Shown: piece after piece, positions 19,502 through 28,487 of the stretch
Numbering within the stretch: the stretch's first letter is position 1
Layout: each line of letters opens with the position of its first letter
Assembly (NCBI RefSeq): GCF_029051645.1
Contig: NZ_JAACFS010000012.1
Span: 1 to 64,000 of the forward strand
Origin: Bradyrhizobium sp. CSA112
GTDB lineage: Bacteria; Pseudomonadota; Alphaproteobacteria; Rhizobiales; Xanthobacteraceae
Reading direction: 5' to 3'
Length of the DNA stretch: 64,000 bases
Translations under genes and position numbers: made by a program
The notes under the pieces: generated by a model
The model's input: only the letters and a program-made list of their open reading frames with translations
Databases searched by the model: none
What the model was told of the DNA's origin: nothing

Positions 19502-21295
19502 TCAGACCCCCGCGACCGACGACCAGACCTCCGCAAGCTTGCGCCTGAACGCCTGCCGGCGCGTCAGGGGCACGGCCTTTTCCTCATCCTCGGGCAGGCG
19601 AAGGCCGACCACGTTGACCCGGCCGCCGCTAATACTGCGCGCGACAAGAACGATGGGATCAAGCACAAGCTCGGCGCCTTCCTTCGGCGCGTGATCCAGA
19701 TGAATGTCGAAGTAATCCGCCAGCGTCAGCTTCGCCTGCTCTGCTCCGGCCGATACGCCGTAGATCTCAGCCAGTTCGCCGAGCGTGTGCTCGCCCGATA
19801 CCATGAAATCGCCGAGCAGATGCGGATCGGGCGCCGAGCTCGGCGCCATGTCGACAAAGAAGCGATCGAGCGCCTCCGCCTTTTCCGGCGGCGCCAGCAG
19901 ATAGACGTAGTCACCCGGTTCGACCGGACCGGCCTCGGCAGGCGAAAGAATCCGCTCGTCGCGGATCACCAGCGTCGGTTTCGACCAGGACGGAATGAGG
20001 CCGCGCCGGAAGTAGAGGCTCTTCGGCCGCACCGGATAGCCGACCAATTGCTGTTCGAGCTGGCCCGGCAGATCGAGCTCGACGCGCCGCGGACCGCGGT
20101 CGGCGCGCGGCAGCGCCACGTGCAGCCAGCGCGCCGCCGGCGCCAGCGTCCAGCCCTGCAGCAGCAGCGAAATCACGACCACGACAAAAGCGACGTCGAA
20201 ATAGAGATAGGCTTTCGACAGCCCGACCAGCATCGGGATCGACGCGAGAAAGATCGCGACCGCCCCGCGCAGGCCGGTCCAGGCGATGAAGACCTTTTCC
20301 CGCCAGTTGAACCGGAACGGCACGAGACACAGCAGCACCGCGAGCGGCCGCGCCACGAGCATCAGCACCAGCGCCACGATCACAGCGGGACCCACGCTGT
20401 CCAGAAGCCGCTGCGGCGAGGCCAGAAGGCCCAAGAGAACGAACATCACGATCTGCGCCAGCCAGGTCGCGGCGTCGAGAAACGTCACCACCGAATTATG
20501 CGCGCGCGTCGGCCGGTTGCCGATGATGATGCCGGCGAGATAGACCGCGAGAAATCCGGAGGCGTGCGAGATCTGCGCCACGCCGAAGATCACCAGCGCG
20601 GCGGTCGTGACAAAGGGCGCATGCAAGCCCTGCGGCAGCGCCACACGATTGAGCGCCAGCACCACCAGACGGCCACCGATCACGCCAAGGATGGCGCCGA
20701 GCAGGCCTTCGCGCGCGAGCTCCATGACGACATGCGCAGGCGAGCTTTCACCGCGTGAAATGAATTCGACCAGCATCAGGGTGAGAAAGATCGCGAACGG
20801 GTCGTTGGTACCGGATTCAACTTCCAGGGTTGCTCCGACACGGGGGCGCAGGCGCAGGCCCTGCGTGTGAACGAGCAGGAACACCGCCGCGGCATCGGTC
20901 GATGCCACAACAGCGCCGACCAGCAGCGACTCGGTCCAGTTCAGATCGAGCGCATATTTAGCGGCCGGTGCCGCGATCAGCGCGGTGAGCAGCACGCCGA
21001 CCGTCGCCAGCACCATCGATGGCGCAAGCACCGTCCGAATGCTTTGAAACTTGGTCCGCAGGCCGCCGTCGAACAGGATCAGCGCCAGCGCCACCGATCC
21101 CACCAGATAGGTGGTGCGGACGTCATCGAAGCTGAGCTGGCCCGGCCCGGCATCGCCGGCCAGCATGCCGATCAGGAGGAACACCAGCAGCAACGGCGCC
21201 CCGAAGCGCAGTGCGAGCAGGCTCGACAGAATGCCCGCCATGACCAGAATGGCGCCCAGAAAGATCGCTATGCTGACCGAGTCGAGAGAAGCCAT
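19502..21295 (-). CDS. K+/H+ antiporter, CPA1 type with TrkA-C and CorC domains
   Basis: 597 aa from ATG 21295, with GGAGG six bases upstream; a longer frame to 21328 has no such site. About 12 transmembrane segments in the first 390 residues carry the CPA motifs FDGGLRT, VVASTDAAAVF and ESGTNDPFAIF. A TrkA-C-like domain (about 420-490, DYVYLLAPPEKAE) and a CorC/HlyC-type domain at the C-terminus (about 515-585) follow. This is the NhaP2/CvrA architecture. It expels K+ (or Na+) for H+ across the inner membrane, with nucleotide or ion control through the cytoplasmic domains. Divergent from the mechanosensitive channel, a plausible osmotic partner. Confidence 0.93.
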   Translation of the reverse strand: MASLDSVSIAIFLGAILVMAGILSSLLALRFGAPLLLVFLLIGMLAGDAGPGQLSFDDVRTTYLVGSVALALILFDGGLRTKFQSIRTVLAPSMVLATVGVLLTALIAAPAAKYALDLNWTESLLVGAVVASTDAAAVFLLVHTQGLRLRPRVGATLEVESGTNDPFAIFLTLMLVEFISRGESSPAHVVMELAREGLLGAILGVIGGRLVVLALNRVALPQGLHAPFVTTAALVIFGVAQISHASGFLAVYLAGIIIGNRPTRAHNSVVTFLDAATWLAQIVMFVLLGLLASPQRLLDSVGPAVIVALVLMLVARPLAVLLCLVPFRFNWREKVFIAWTGLRGAVAIFLASIPMLVGLSKAYLYFDVAFVVVVISLLLQGWTLAPAARWLHVALPRADRGPRRVELDLPGQLEQQLVGYPVRPKSLYFRRGLIPSWSKPTLVIRDERILSPAEAGPVEPGDYVYLLAPPEKAEALDRFFVDMAPSSAPDPHLLGDFMVSGEHTLGELAEIYGVSAGAEQAKLTLADYFDIHLDHAPKEGAELVLDPIVLVARSISGGRVNVVGLRLPEDEEKAVPLTRRQAFRRKLAEVWSSVAGV

Positions 21296-21523
21296 GAACC
21301 TCCGCAATAACCTTCGCAATCGCCGCAAATACTTGCAATTGCATCCTTATCGTTGCCACAGTTGATCGCCAACCCATTTCTGCGATAGCGGCAATGTGCC
21401 CGAGTTTAAGGGCTTAAACTGACTTGGCCGGCCCATGTATCGATGGCCCGCCCGCCCTGTTTGTGGAAATCTGCCCACCGTTCGAATCAAATTTGTCTGC
21501 GCTGCCCTGACGAGATTTTGCCG

Positions 21524-22840
21524 ATGGACACGTTCCCGAAAGAGATCATTGAGTTTTTGCAATCGACCGCGCGATCGGTCGGTGCAGAGATCACCTCGCC
21601 ATGGTTCTATCTGCAGTTTGGGCTGATCCTGGCCGCGGCCGGCATCGCCTATGCGGCGGATACGGCAATCCGCGGGCGGGTCGACATGACGTCGCTGGCC
21701 ATGCGCTGGCCGTTGCCGCTCCGGCATTTCGTCCGCGTGCTGGTCGGTAGCGCGTCGACCGCGGTGTTCGCGATCCTGGTGATCGCGGAGCGCGTCACGA
21801 TGTACCACCTGACGTGGCCAAGCCGCAGCTACCTCCTGATGGTCGCCGCCAAGCTGGCGCTGGCGTGGCTCGTGATCCGGCTCGTGACCTCGGTGATCAG
21901 CAATGCCTTCATCGTCAAGCTCGTGTCGATAACGGCATGGCTTGTCGCGGCGCTGAGCATCCTCGGTCAGCTCGAACCGGCAGCGGAAACGCTGGACTCG
22001 TATGCGATTGAGATCGGTGGCTTGCGGCTGACGCCGTTGCTTCTGATCAAGGCTGGCGCACTGTTGATCGCGACGCTGTGGCTGACCAACATCGCCAGCA
22101 ACTTCATCGAAAGCAGGATTACCCGCGCCAGCGACCTGACGCCGTCGATCCAGGTACTGCTGGTCAAGATTATCCGCATCGGACTAATGGTGGTGGCGAT
22201 CGCGATCGCGCTCGGCGCCGTCGGCATCAATCTTTCGGCGCTTGCGGTCTTTACCGGTGCGGCCGGCGTCGGCATCGGTCTGGGCCTGCAGAAGATCGTC
22301 GCCAACTTCATCTCGGGCATCATCCTGCTGGCGGACAAATCGGTGAAGCCCGGCGATCTCGTCACTATCGGCGACAGTTCGGGCCGGATCAGCGCAATGA
22401 AGACGCGCTACATCTCGGTTGCCGCCGGCGACGGCCGCGAGTTCCTGATCCCGAACGAGGACCTAGTGACGCAGAAGGTCGTCAACTGGACCTATACCGA
22501 CAAGAACACGCTGGTGAAGGTACTGTTCAGCACCAATTACGACGCCGATCCGCGCGCGGTGTGCAAGCTGGCCATCGACATTGCCGGCACCGTGCCGCGC
22601 GCGATCAAGAACAAGCCCCCGAACTGCATCCTGACCGAATTCGCCGAGGCCGGGATGAAGTTCTCCCTGACCTTCTGGTTGCCCGATCCTGACGGCCTGG
22701 ACAACGTCAAGAGCGAGGTGATGCTGGCGCTATGGGATGCGTTCAAGCGCGAGGGGATCCGTGTTCCCTATCCGGTGCGCGAAATCCGCATCCGCGGCGG
22801 CGCGCTGCCGGTCGAGCCCGTGGTGGAAGTTTCCGGATAG
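21524..22840 (+). CDS. Mechanosensitive channel of the MscS family
   Basis: 438 aa from ATG 21524 (MDTFPKEIIEFL); an in-frame ATG at 21443 would add 27 unlikely residues. There are about six hydrophobic segments. The pore helix and start of the beta domain read GVGIGLGLQKIVANFISGII, the diagnostic MscS segment, followed by KSVKPGDLVTIGD. The beta and alpha/beta domains are complete. It opens under membrane tension and releases small solutes on hypo-osmotic shock. Divergent from the K+/H+ antiporter with about 228 bases between. Confidence 0.95.
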   Translation: MDTFPKEIIEFLQSTARSVGAEITSPWFYLQFGLILAAAGIAYAADTAIRGRVDMTSLAMRWPLPLRHFVRVLVGSASTAVFAILVIAERVTMYHLTWPSRSYLLMVAAKLALAWLVIRLVTSVISNAFIVKLVSITAWLVAALSILGQLEPAAETLDSYAIEIGGLRLTPLLLIKAGALLIATLWLTNIASNFIESRITRASDLTPSIQVLLVKIIRIGLMVVAIAIALGAVGINLSALAVFTGAAGVGIGLGLQKIVANFISGIILLADKSVKPGDLVTIGDSSGRISAMKTRYISVAAGDGREFLIPNEDLVTQKVVNWTYTDKNTLVKVLFSTNYDADPRAVCKLAIDIAGTVPRAIKNKPPNCILTEFAEAGMKFSLTFWLPDPDGLDNVKSEVMLALWDAFKREGIRVPYPVREIRIRGGALPVEPVVEVSG

Positions 22841-22955
22841 ATGCAAGTCTTTTTAGGGCCTCCAGCACCTCAGCCTCGGCTTGCCGCAGGCCGCTCCGAT
22901 CACTAAGTTAGACGATTAAATCAACCATTCCTGTTCCCCAAAGCATGACCCGCCC

Positions 22956-23780
22956 ATGAGCTATATCGAAGCGTCAGACACCTCCTTGCGAAAGACCGGC
23001 CAGATCAAGCTGCATGGCGCGAGCGGGTTCGCCGGCATGCGCAAGGCGGGCGCGCTGGTCGCCAAATGCCTCGACGAGCTCACCGACATCGTCAAGGCGG
23101 GCGTCCCGACATCACGGATCGACGAATTCGTCCGCGACTTCGCCTTCAGCCATGGCGCCTATCCGGCGACGCTGATGTACCGCGGCTACCGCTACTCGAC
23201 CTGCACCTCGATCAATCACGTGGTCTGCCACGGCATGCCGGGCGACCGCGCGATGAAGGAAGGCGACATCGTCAATATCGACGTCACCTTCATCGTCGAC
23301 GGCTGGTACGGCGATTCCAGCCGCATGTATGCGATCGGCCCGATCGCCCGCAAGGCCGAGCGGCTGATCGAGGTCACGTATGAGGCGATGATGCGCGGCA
23401 TCGCCGCCGTGAAGCCCGGCGCCACCACCGGCGATATCGGCCACGCCATCCAGAGCTTCGTCGAGCCGCAGGGCATGAGCGTGGTGCGCGATTTCTGCGG
23501 CCACGGCCTCGGCCGCATGTTCCATGACGAGCCGAACATCATCCATATCGGGCGCCCCGGCGAGGGCGTGATGCTGAAGCCCGGCATGTTCTTCACCATC
23601 GAGCCGATGATCAATCTCGGCAAGCCGCACGTGAAGATCCTGTCCGACGGCTGGACCGCGGTGACGCGCGACCGTTCGCTCTCGGCGCAGTTCGAGCATT
23701 CGGTCGGCGTGACCGCGACCGGCGTCGAGATCTTCACGCTGTCGCAGCGCAACGGCGAGAAACCGCTGGTTACGACGTAG
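22956..23780 (+). CDS. map: Methionine aminopeptidase type I
   Basis: 274 aa. Metal and catalytic residues are all present in order: His in HVVCHGMP, the two Asp in NIDVTF and GDSSRM, His in GHGLGRMFHDEP, Glu in FTIEPM, and Glu in SAQFEHS. It removes the N-terminal Met from nascent proteins. The start ATG has a weak ribosome-binding site. It lies about 115 bases after mscS on the same strand. In Rhizobiales, map is commonly next to radC, as here, though an MBL-fold gene stands between them. Confidence 0.97.
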   Translation: MSYIEASDTSLRKTGQIKLHGASGFAGMRKAGALVAKCLDELTDIVKAGVPTSRIDEFVRDFAFSHGAYPATLMYRGYRYSTCTSINHVVCHGMPGDRAMKEGDIVNIDVTFIVDGWYGDSSRMYAIGPIARKAERLIEVTYEAMMRGIAAVKPGATTGDIGHAIQSFVEPQGMSVVRDFCGHGLGRMFHDEPNIIHIGRPGEGVMLKPGMFFTIEPMINLGKPHVKILSDGWTAVTRDRSLSAQFEHSVGVTATGVEIFTLSQRNGEKPLVTT

Positions 23781-24131
23781 TTGGGCCGGTGCCTGGCTCT
23801 CCCGCGCAGGGAGCTGACGATTGGGCGGAGGAACGCCGCCCTCTGGCGGAACTCGTTGCGGCCTGCCTCATCGCACGTATCGTCCTTCTCGCGGGCCGTT
23901 TCATCGAGGCTTTCCGCGTGGACCGTCCCGGCCGCGAGCCTTGTTTGCAAATGCCTCGCATGTGCTGAAAGCCCTGCCTCGCCAAGCCCGCGCCGCATTG
24001 CGGCAACACGCCTTGTCATTGAGCTGCAATGACACCGGAATATCCCGGGTTGTGTGGTGTAGCACGTAGCGTGGGGCCCTTCGGAACAGAAGTCTCTGGC
24101 GGGCAAGGGATCAACCAAGGGAGCATGGGCA
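23781..24131. other. 351-base intergenic region, no confident gene
   Basis: A minus-strand frame (about 23770-24009) has a start codon but unremarkable arginine-rich composition. I see no family and treat it as noise. The last 70 bases are the leader of the MBL-fold gene, with AAGGGAGC 10 bases before its ATG. Confidence 0.4.
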
Positions 24132-25091
24132 ATGTTTGAAATTTCACGTCGCGATCTGGTTCTCAGGAGCACTGGGGCAGCGCTCGTTTTCGGCCTCCAG
24201 GGGCCTGTGTCATTCATCGGGGCGGCGCAGGCGCAGCGGGCCGCGGACAGCCTCAAATACAAGGTCGGCGAGATCGAGGTCTTCAGCCTGCATGAGGGCA
24301 GTGTTGAGCGTGCTCTCGATGCCAACTTCGTCAAGAACGCCTCGCTGGACGACGTCAAGAAGGCGCTGACGGCCGCCGGAATCGGCCCCGACAAGTTCGA
24401 CAATCCCTTCACCGTCACCGCGATCCGGACCGGCGGCAAGGTCGTGCTGTTCGACACCGGCTTCGGAAGCAATGGCCCGTCGACCGTGGGCAAGCTCGCC
24501 AACAACATGAAGGCGGCCGGCCTCGATCCGGCTGCTGTCTCCACCGTCGTGATCTCGCATTTCCATCCCGATCACATCTCCGGCCTGTGGGTGAAGGAGA
24601 CCAACGCGCAGGTATTTCCGAACGCGGAAATCCTGATGCCCGAGGTGGAGTACAAGTTCTGGACCGATCCGGCGCTGGTGGAGAAGATGCCGGAGGCTGC
24701 CCGCGGCAATGTGCGGCGCATTCAGTCGACCTTCCCGACCTGGAAGAACATCAAGCAATATGTCGATGGCGCTGAACTGGTCCCCGGCGTGCGCGCCATT
24801 GCCACGCCCGGCCACACCATCGGCCACATGTCGTTCCTGGTGGCCTCGGGCGGGCAGCAATTGTTCATCCAGAGCGATGTGACGGGTATCCACCAATTGT
24901 TCGTCAAGAATCCCGGCTGGTTCTCGATGTTCGATTCGGACGGACCGAAGGCGGAAGCCACGCGGCGCGCGTTCTTCGATCGCGTCATCGCCGAAAAGGG
25001 CATGATCGCCGGCTATCATTTCGGCTTCCCGAATGTCGGCACGCTGTCGAAGGACGGCAACGGCTATGCGTTCGCGGCCGTGAAAGCTTGA
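24132..25091 (+). CDS. MBL-fold metallo-hydrolase with Tat signal
   Basis: 319 aa. The Tat signal is SRRDLVLRSTG at residues 5-15, with a hydrophobic core and a cut near AQAQ. Zinc-site motifs follow: SHFHPDHISG (HxHxDH), then TPGHTIGHMSF, the bridging Asp in QSDVTG, and a final His in AGYHFG. These fit a binuclear glyoxalase II or lactonase-type hydrolase that is folded in the cytoplasm and exported. Substrate unknown. It is followed by a strong terminator. A paralogue is at 32645-33610. Confidence 0.9.
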   Translation: MFEISRRDLVLRSTGAALVFGLQGPVSFIGAAQAQRAADSLKYKVGEIEVFSLHEGSVERALDANFVKNASLDDVKKALTAAGIGPDKFDNPFTVTAIRTGGKVVLFDTGFGSNGPSTVGKLANNMKAAGLDPAAVSTVVISHFHPDHISGLWVKETNAQVFPNAEILMPEVEYKFWTDPALVEKMPEAARGNVRRIQSTFPTWKNIKQYVDGAELVPGVRAIATPGHTIGHMSFLVASGGQQLFIQSDVTGIHQLFVKNPGWFSMFDSDGPKAEATRRAFFDRVIAEKGMIAGYHFGFPNVGTLSKDGNGYAFAAVKA

Positions 25092-25124
25092 TCGCGGCAA
25101 GCGGCAAGTTCTGAACGACCCGAG

Positions 25125-25151
25125 GGCGCCGTGCTCTGCACGGCGCCTTTT
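25125..25151 (+). terminator. Rho-independent terminator of the MBL-fold gene
   Basis: GGCGCCGTGC and GCACGGCGCC form a perfect 10-base stem with loop TCT, followed by TTTTCC. It lies 33 bases after the MBL stop and before radC, so radC needs its own promoter or start signal in the 60 bases after it. Confidence 0.85.
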
Positions 25152-25210
25152 CCTCAGCTACCCGCAATTCCGGGTTGCAAAAGCTGGGCAGCACGGCATG
25201 TTTACGGCCG

Positions 25211-25927
25211 ATGCCAGCCAAGACCAGCAATCCCCCGGATCAACCCGCCGATACGCCGCACTATCACGGCCACCGCGAACGCTTGCGCGAGCGCTTCTAT
25301 GCGGCCGGTCCGGAGGCGCTGAGCGACTACGAATTATTGGAGATGGCGCTCTTCCCAGCCCTGCCCCGCCGCGACACCAAGCCGTTGGCGAAGGCGCTGT
25401 TGAAGAAATTCGGCTCGTTCGCCGAAGTCATTCACGCGCCGGTGGCGCGGCTGCGCGAGGTCGACGGCATCGGCGAGGCTTCGGTCAACCAGATCAAACT
25501 GCTGGCCGCCGCCGCCAACCGCGTCGCGAAAGGCGAGATCAAGCGCAAGATTGCGCTGTCGTCCTGGAACGACGTGATCGATTATTGCCGCAGCGGCATG
25601 GCGTTTGCCGACAAGGAGCAGTTTCGCCTGCTGTTCCTCGACAAGCGCAACCAGTTGATATCAGACGAGGTGCAGCAGACCGGCACCGTCGACCACACCC
25701 CGGTCTATCCGCGCGAGGTGATCAAGCGGGCGCTCGAACTATCGGCTACCGCATTGATTCTGGTCCACAACCACCCCTCCGGCGATCCCACGCCCTCGCA
25801 GGCCGATATCCAGATGACCAAGGCGATCGTCGAGATCGCAAAGCCGCTCGGCATTTCCGTGCACGACCACATCATCGTCGGCAAGAACGGGTACGCGAGC
25901 TTCAGGAGTCTTGGGCTGCTGTCTTAG
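25211..25927 (+). CDS. radC: RadC family protein (JAMM/MPN domain)
   Basis: 238 aa from ATG 25211. The N-terminal helix-hairpin-helix-like region reads LREVDGIGEASVNQIKLL, and the C-terminal metalloprotease-like domain has VHNHPSGDPTPSQAD, the JAMM motif HxHPSGDxxxSxxD. The end GYASFRSLGLL is typical. The name DNA repair protein RadC is historical and the activity is unsettled. It follows map, as often in this order. A decayed second copy of its 3' part is at 41759-41905. Confidence 0.95.
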   Translation: MPAKTSNPPDQPADTPHYHGHRERLRERFYAAGPEALSDYELLEMALFPALPRRDTKPLAKALLKKFGSFAEVIHAPVARLREVDGIGEASVNQIKLLAAAANRVAKGEIKRKIALSSWNDVIDYCRSGMAFADKEQFRLLFLDKRNQLISDEVQQTGTVDHTPVYPREVIKRALELSATALILVHNHPSGDPTPSQADIQMTKAIVEIAKPLGISVHDHIIVGKNGYASFRSLGLLS

Positions 25928-25991
25928 CGGGGCGGACCACCGCATTGGAAGAGCCGGCCACCACATGGCACTGGCCGCCACGCGGCGAAGC

Positions 25992-26588
25992 TCACCCAAC
26001 ACGCGACCTGGTTCGGATCGATGCCCCTGCACCATTGAGCGCCAAACGGCGGAACATCGCGTCGGCCTGAGCCGGCGTCAGTCCGGGCCTTCGCTCAAGC
26101 CACCACGTCAGCACCGTCAAGAGCGTGCCGACGACAAATTGCACCACCAGTTCGCGCGAGACGGCGCCGTCGTCCCGCGCCGCCGGCAGCTCCTTACGCA
26201 CGAACTCGGAGAGAACCTTGCGAAGTTCGCCGATCGCCACGACGCCTCCGCGTCCACCGACCATCGCAAGGTAGACGTCCGCGTAGCCGGCGGCGTGCTC
26301 GAACATGGCGCGGCTGAAGCCCAGAGGTTCGTCTTGCGCTCCATCAGTCCCGGTGCGGGCAGCGCGCTGTGCATCCGTGAGCTCGCGGCGCAGAATCTGA
26401 AAGCCATTCCGCAACAAGTCTTCCTTGCCGGTGTAGTGACCATAGAAGGTAGAGCGGCCGACATCGGCCTCGTCGATGATGTCTTGAATCGTAGTGGCTT
26501 CGTAGCCCTTGCGCAGAATCAAGGACATGAGCGCGCTGTGCAGCGCCTTGCGGGTACGTAGCGCGCGGCGATCGATCACCTCGGCCAT
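25992..26588 (-). CDS. TetR/AcrR family transcriptional regulator
   Basis: 198 aa. The helix-turn-helix is at about residues 28-55 (ATTIQDIIDEADVGRSTFYG), with the usual HYTGKEDLL end. The C-terminal effector domain is specific to the locus. It is divergent from a membrane-protein and methyltransferase pair, with a perfect 24-base palindrome at 26609-26632 only 20 bases from its start. It therefore most likely represses itself and the pair. The gene ends 64 bases from radC, tail to tail. Confidence 0.9.
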   Translation of the reverse strand: MAEVIDRRALRTRKALHSALMSLILRKGYEATTIQDIIDEADVGRSTFYGHYTGKEDLLRNGFQILRRELTDAQRAARTGTDGAQDEPLGFSRAMFEHAAGYADVYLAMVGGRGGVVAIGELRKVLSEFVRKELPAARDDGAVSRELVVQFVVGTLLTVLTWWLERRPGLTPAQADAMFRRLALNGAGASIRTRSRVG

Positions 26589-26608
26589 CTATCAAAGCCA
26601 TAAATTCC

Positions 26609-26632
26609 CGGACAATTTCTCGAAATTGTCCG
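26609..26632. promoter_or_regulatory. Perfect 24-bp palindrome, candidate TetR operator
   Basis: CGGACAATTTC and GAAATTGTCCG are exact reverse complements with a 2-base centre TC. It is AT-rich in a GC-rich region and lies in the divergent gap between the TetR start (26588) and the membrane protein start (26728). Position, length and symmetry match operators bound by TetR-family dimers. Confidence 0.75.
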
Positions 26633-26727
26633 ATAGCGAACATCGCTCGTCGGTCGTCCGTGGACCATACCGAACATGGTGTTCATCATTATACACCCTG
26701 TCCTGATGCGAGCAAAAGGAGGACACC

Positions 26728-27441
26728 ATGCTCGATATCATCGCTGCCATATTCGTTGCGGCGCTGTACGCAACCATCGTCGGTACGCTGGTCGGATTAT
26801 CGCCGCTATCGGCCGCGGCAAAGCTCGCCCTGTTCGCGGCGGCGGCGGCATGGCTCGGGTTTGTAGTCGCGATTGCCGCGTTCGGCTGGCTCGCACCGGG
26901 AGTTTTTGGCCCGATGCCGGGCACGCTACTGCCGTTCGCCACGATCCTCGCGCTCCTCTTCGGAGGCTGGTCTCTTGTCCCCGAATTCCGCAGTGCCGTT
27001 CTCGCCGTGCCGCTGGCGGCCTTGGTTGGGGTGCATGCGGGGCGACTGGGCGGCGTTGTCTTTCTACTGTTCTATGCGGACGGCCGCTTGTCCGCGCCGT
27101 TCGCGCCAGTCGCCGGGATCGGCGACATGCTTACAGCGGCATTCGCGATCGCGCTGGCGGCGACGCTGGCACTCAATCTTGGCGTACCCCGGATTTTGCT
27201 CGTCACCTGGAACGCGTTCGGCGCTCTCGACCTTGTCGTGGCAGTTTCGCTCGGATTGCTCTCAATGCCTGGCACACCGTTTCGTATCTTCACCGAAGAA
27301 CCCGGCACGTTGGTCATGACCACGGTGCCAGGAGTCCTCGTGCCGGGGATGGTCGTTCCGATCTTTCTCTTCGTGCATTTTGCAATTGCGGCAAAGCTGC
27401 GAACGGCCGCCGCCAAGCCCGGCCGCCTGGCGGTTGCGTAA
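26728..27441 (+). CDS. Hypothetical multi-pass membrane protein
   Basis: 237 aa, almost entirely hydrophobic, with about seven transmembrane segments and no soluble domain. An AAAGGAGGACACC site precedes ATG 26728. I do not recognise a family. It is first in a probable two-gene unit with the methyltransferase that starts 17 bases later, under the divergent TetR. It could be a transporter or a membrane enzyme. The track to the next gene shows no terminator. Confidence 0.8.
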   Translation: MLDIIAAIFVAALYATIVGTLVGLSPLSAAAKLALFAAAAAWLGFVVAIAAFGWLAPGVFGPMPGTLLPFATILALLFGGWSLVPEFRSAVLAVPLAALVGVHAGRLGGVVFLLFYADGRLSAPFAPVAGIGDMLTAAFAIALAATLALNLGVPRILLVTWNAFGALDLVVAVSLGLLSMPGTPFRIFTEEPGTLVMTTVPGVLVPGMVVPIFLFVHFAIAAKLRTAAAKPGRLAVA

Positions 27442-27458
27442 TCGAGAACGGACAGGCC

Positions 27459-28154
27459 ATGGGTGATCAACCGTTGCGAAATACGGATATCGCCGAAGCC
27501 GGCGGCAAATCGGCCGGCGCCGAGGCAAACCGTGGCATCGGATTTCCGCGCATCTATGACCTGCTGATGCGGATCCTTACGCGAGGGCGGGAGCAGCAGT
27601 ATCGGCAGGAACTGCTTGACCTTGCGGGCGTCGCCCCGGGTCACTGCGTGCTGGATATCGGATGCGGAACGGGCACGCAGGCGATCGCAACTTACCGTCG
27701 AGCGCAGCCGGGCGGCTCGGTCGTCGGTGTCGACGTCTCCGAGAACATGCTCGCCACCGCACGCCGCAAGGTCCACCGCGCCGGCGTTGACATCGCGTTT
27801 CATCACGCGGATGCGGCTCGGCTGCCGTTCGAAGACGGCCGCTTCGATCTCGTTACGATCACGACCGTGATGCACATGATCCCGCCGAGCCGGCGCCGGC
27901 TTTGTCTCAGTGAAGCGTCCCGGGTTCTCAGATACGGCGGCCGGTTGCTGCTGATCGACTACGCCGGCAATCTCGAAGCACGAAGTCACTGGAGCGCGAA
28001 ACACGGCCGGCATGGGCTCTTCGACCTATACAGCTTGAGCGAGCCGCTGTTGGACGAGGGATTGGATGAACTGGACGGCGGACCGCTGCGGTGGCTCAGC
28101 CTCCACTTCCTGCGCGCAACAAAGAGACGAACGTCTGCAGACGCCGCTGTCTGA
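27459..28154 (+). CDS. SAM-dependent methyltransferase, class I
   Basis: 231 aa from ATG 27459. Motif I is VLDIGCGTGTQ (about residues 64-74), followed by GVDVSENML (motif II) and the post-I region HHADAARLPFEDGRFDLV, with RVLRYGGRLLLIDY (motif III). This is the UbiE/ArsM-like Methyltransf_11 fold. The ATG is 17 bases after the membrane protein stop, so the pair is an operon. Substrate unknown; a membrane lipid or a small toxic compound is possible given its partner and the TetR control. Confidence 0.87.
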   Translation: MGDQPLRNTDIAEAGGKSAGAEANRGIGFPRIYDLLMRILTRGREQQYRQELLDLAGVAPGHCVLDIGCGTGTQAIATYRRAQPGGSVVGVDVSENMLATARRKVHRAGVDIAFHHADAARLPFEDGRFDLVTITTVMHMIPPSRRRLCLSEASRVLRYGGRLLLIDYAGNLEARSHWSAKHGRHGLFDLYSLSEPLLDEGLDELDGGPLRWLSLHFLRATKRRTSADAAV

Positions 28155-28487
28155 TTCGCCGTGGCCGAGGTTGCCGTAGGGAGAGGGAAAAAGGCCGCCG
28201 CAGGATCATCACGAATGATCATCAACTACAGCCCCCTGTCCTTCCCGCGAAGGCGTGACGCCGAAAAGGGAGCCACGTCAATACGCTAGTGCGCGCACAG
28301 GGTCTGCTGCACGATCACCCCCAGCGCGACCTCGCACCATGAAAATCACGACCGACGATATTAAAATCAGGTGATCGCAACGCGCAGTTGCGCTAGTATC
28401 CACGCGTCGAACATTCCGCGGCGCGATGCTTCCGCGTCGAGGGCCCGACAAACTAACGTCGGATAGGTTTTCGCATCGGAGGACCTC
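28155..28487. other. 333-base intergenic region, no gene
   Basis: It holds a small inverted repeat GATCAT-5 bases-ATGATC (28204-28220), possibly a weak terminator or operator. The last 60 bases are the HdeD leader with a good CGGAGGACC site. No coding frame is credible. Confidence 0.4.

Noticed and set aside
19691..20758. 355-codon plus-strand frame opposite the K+/H+ antiporter
   Set aside because: Antisense shadow with Arg/Gln/His-rich composition and no motif.
23216..24544. 442-codon minus-strand frame across map and the MBL gene
   Set aside because: Crosses two well supported genes antisense. The middle piece in the 351-base gap is the only part that could be unique, and it shows no family.
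26676..28154. 492-codon frame joining the membrane-protein region to the methyltransferase
   Set aside because: The first part is out of frame with the real membrane protein. The methyltransferase starts at ATG 27459.
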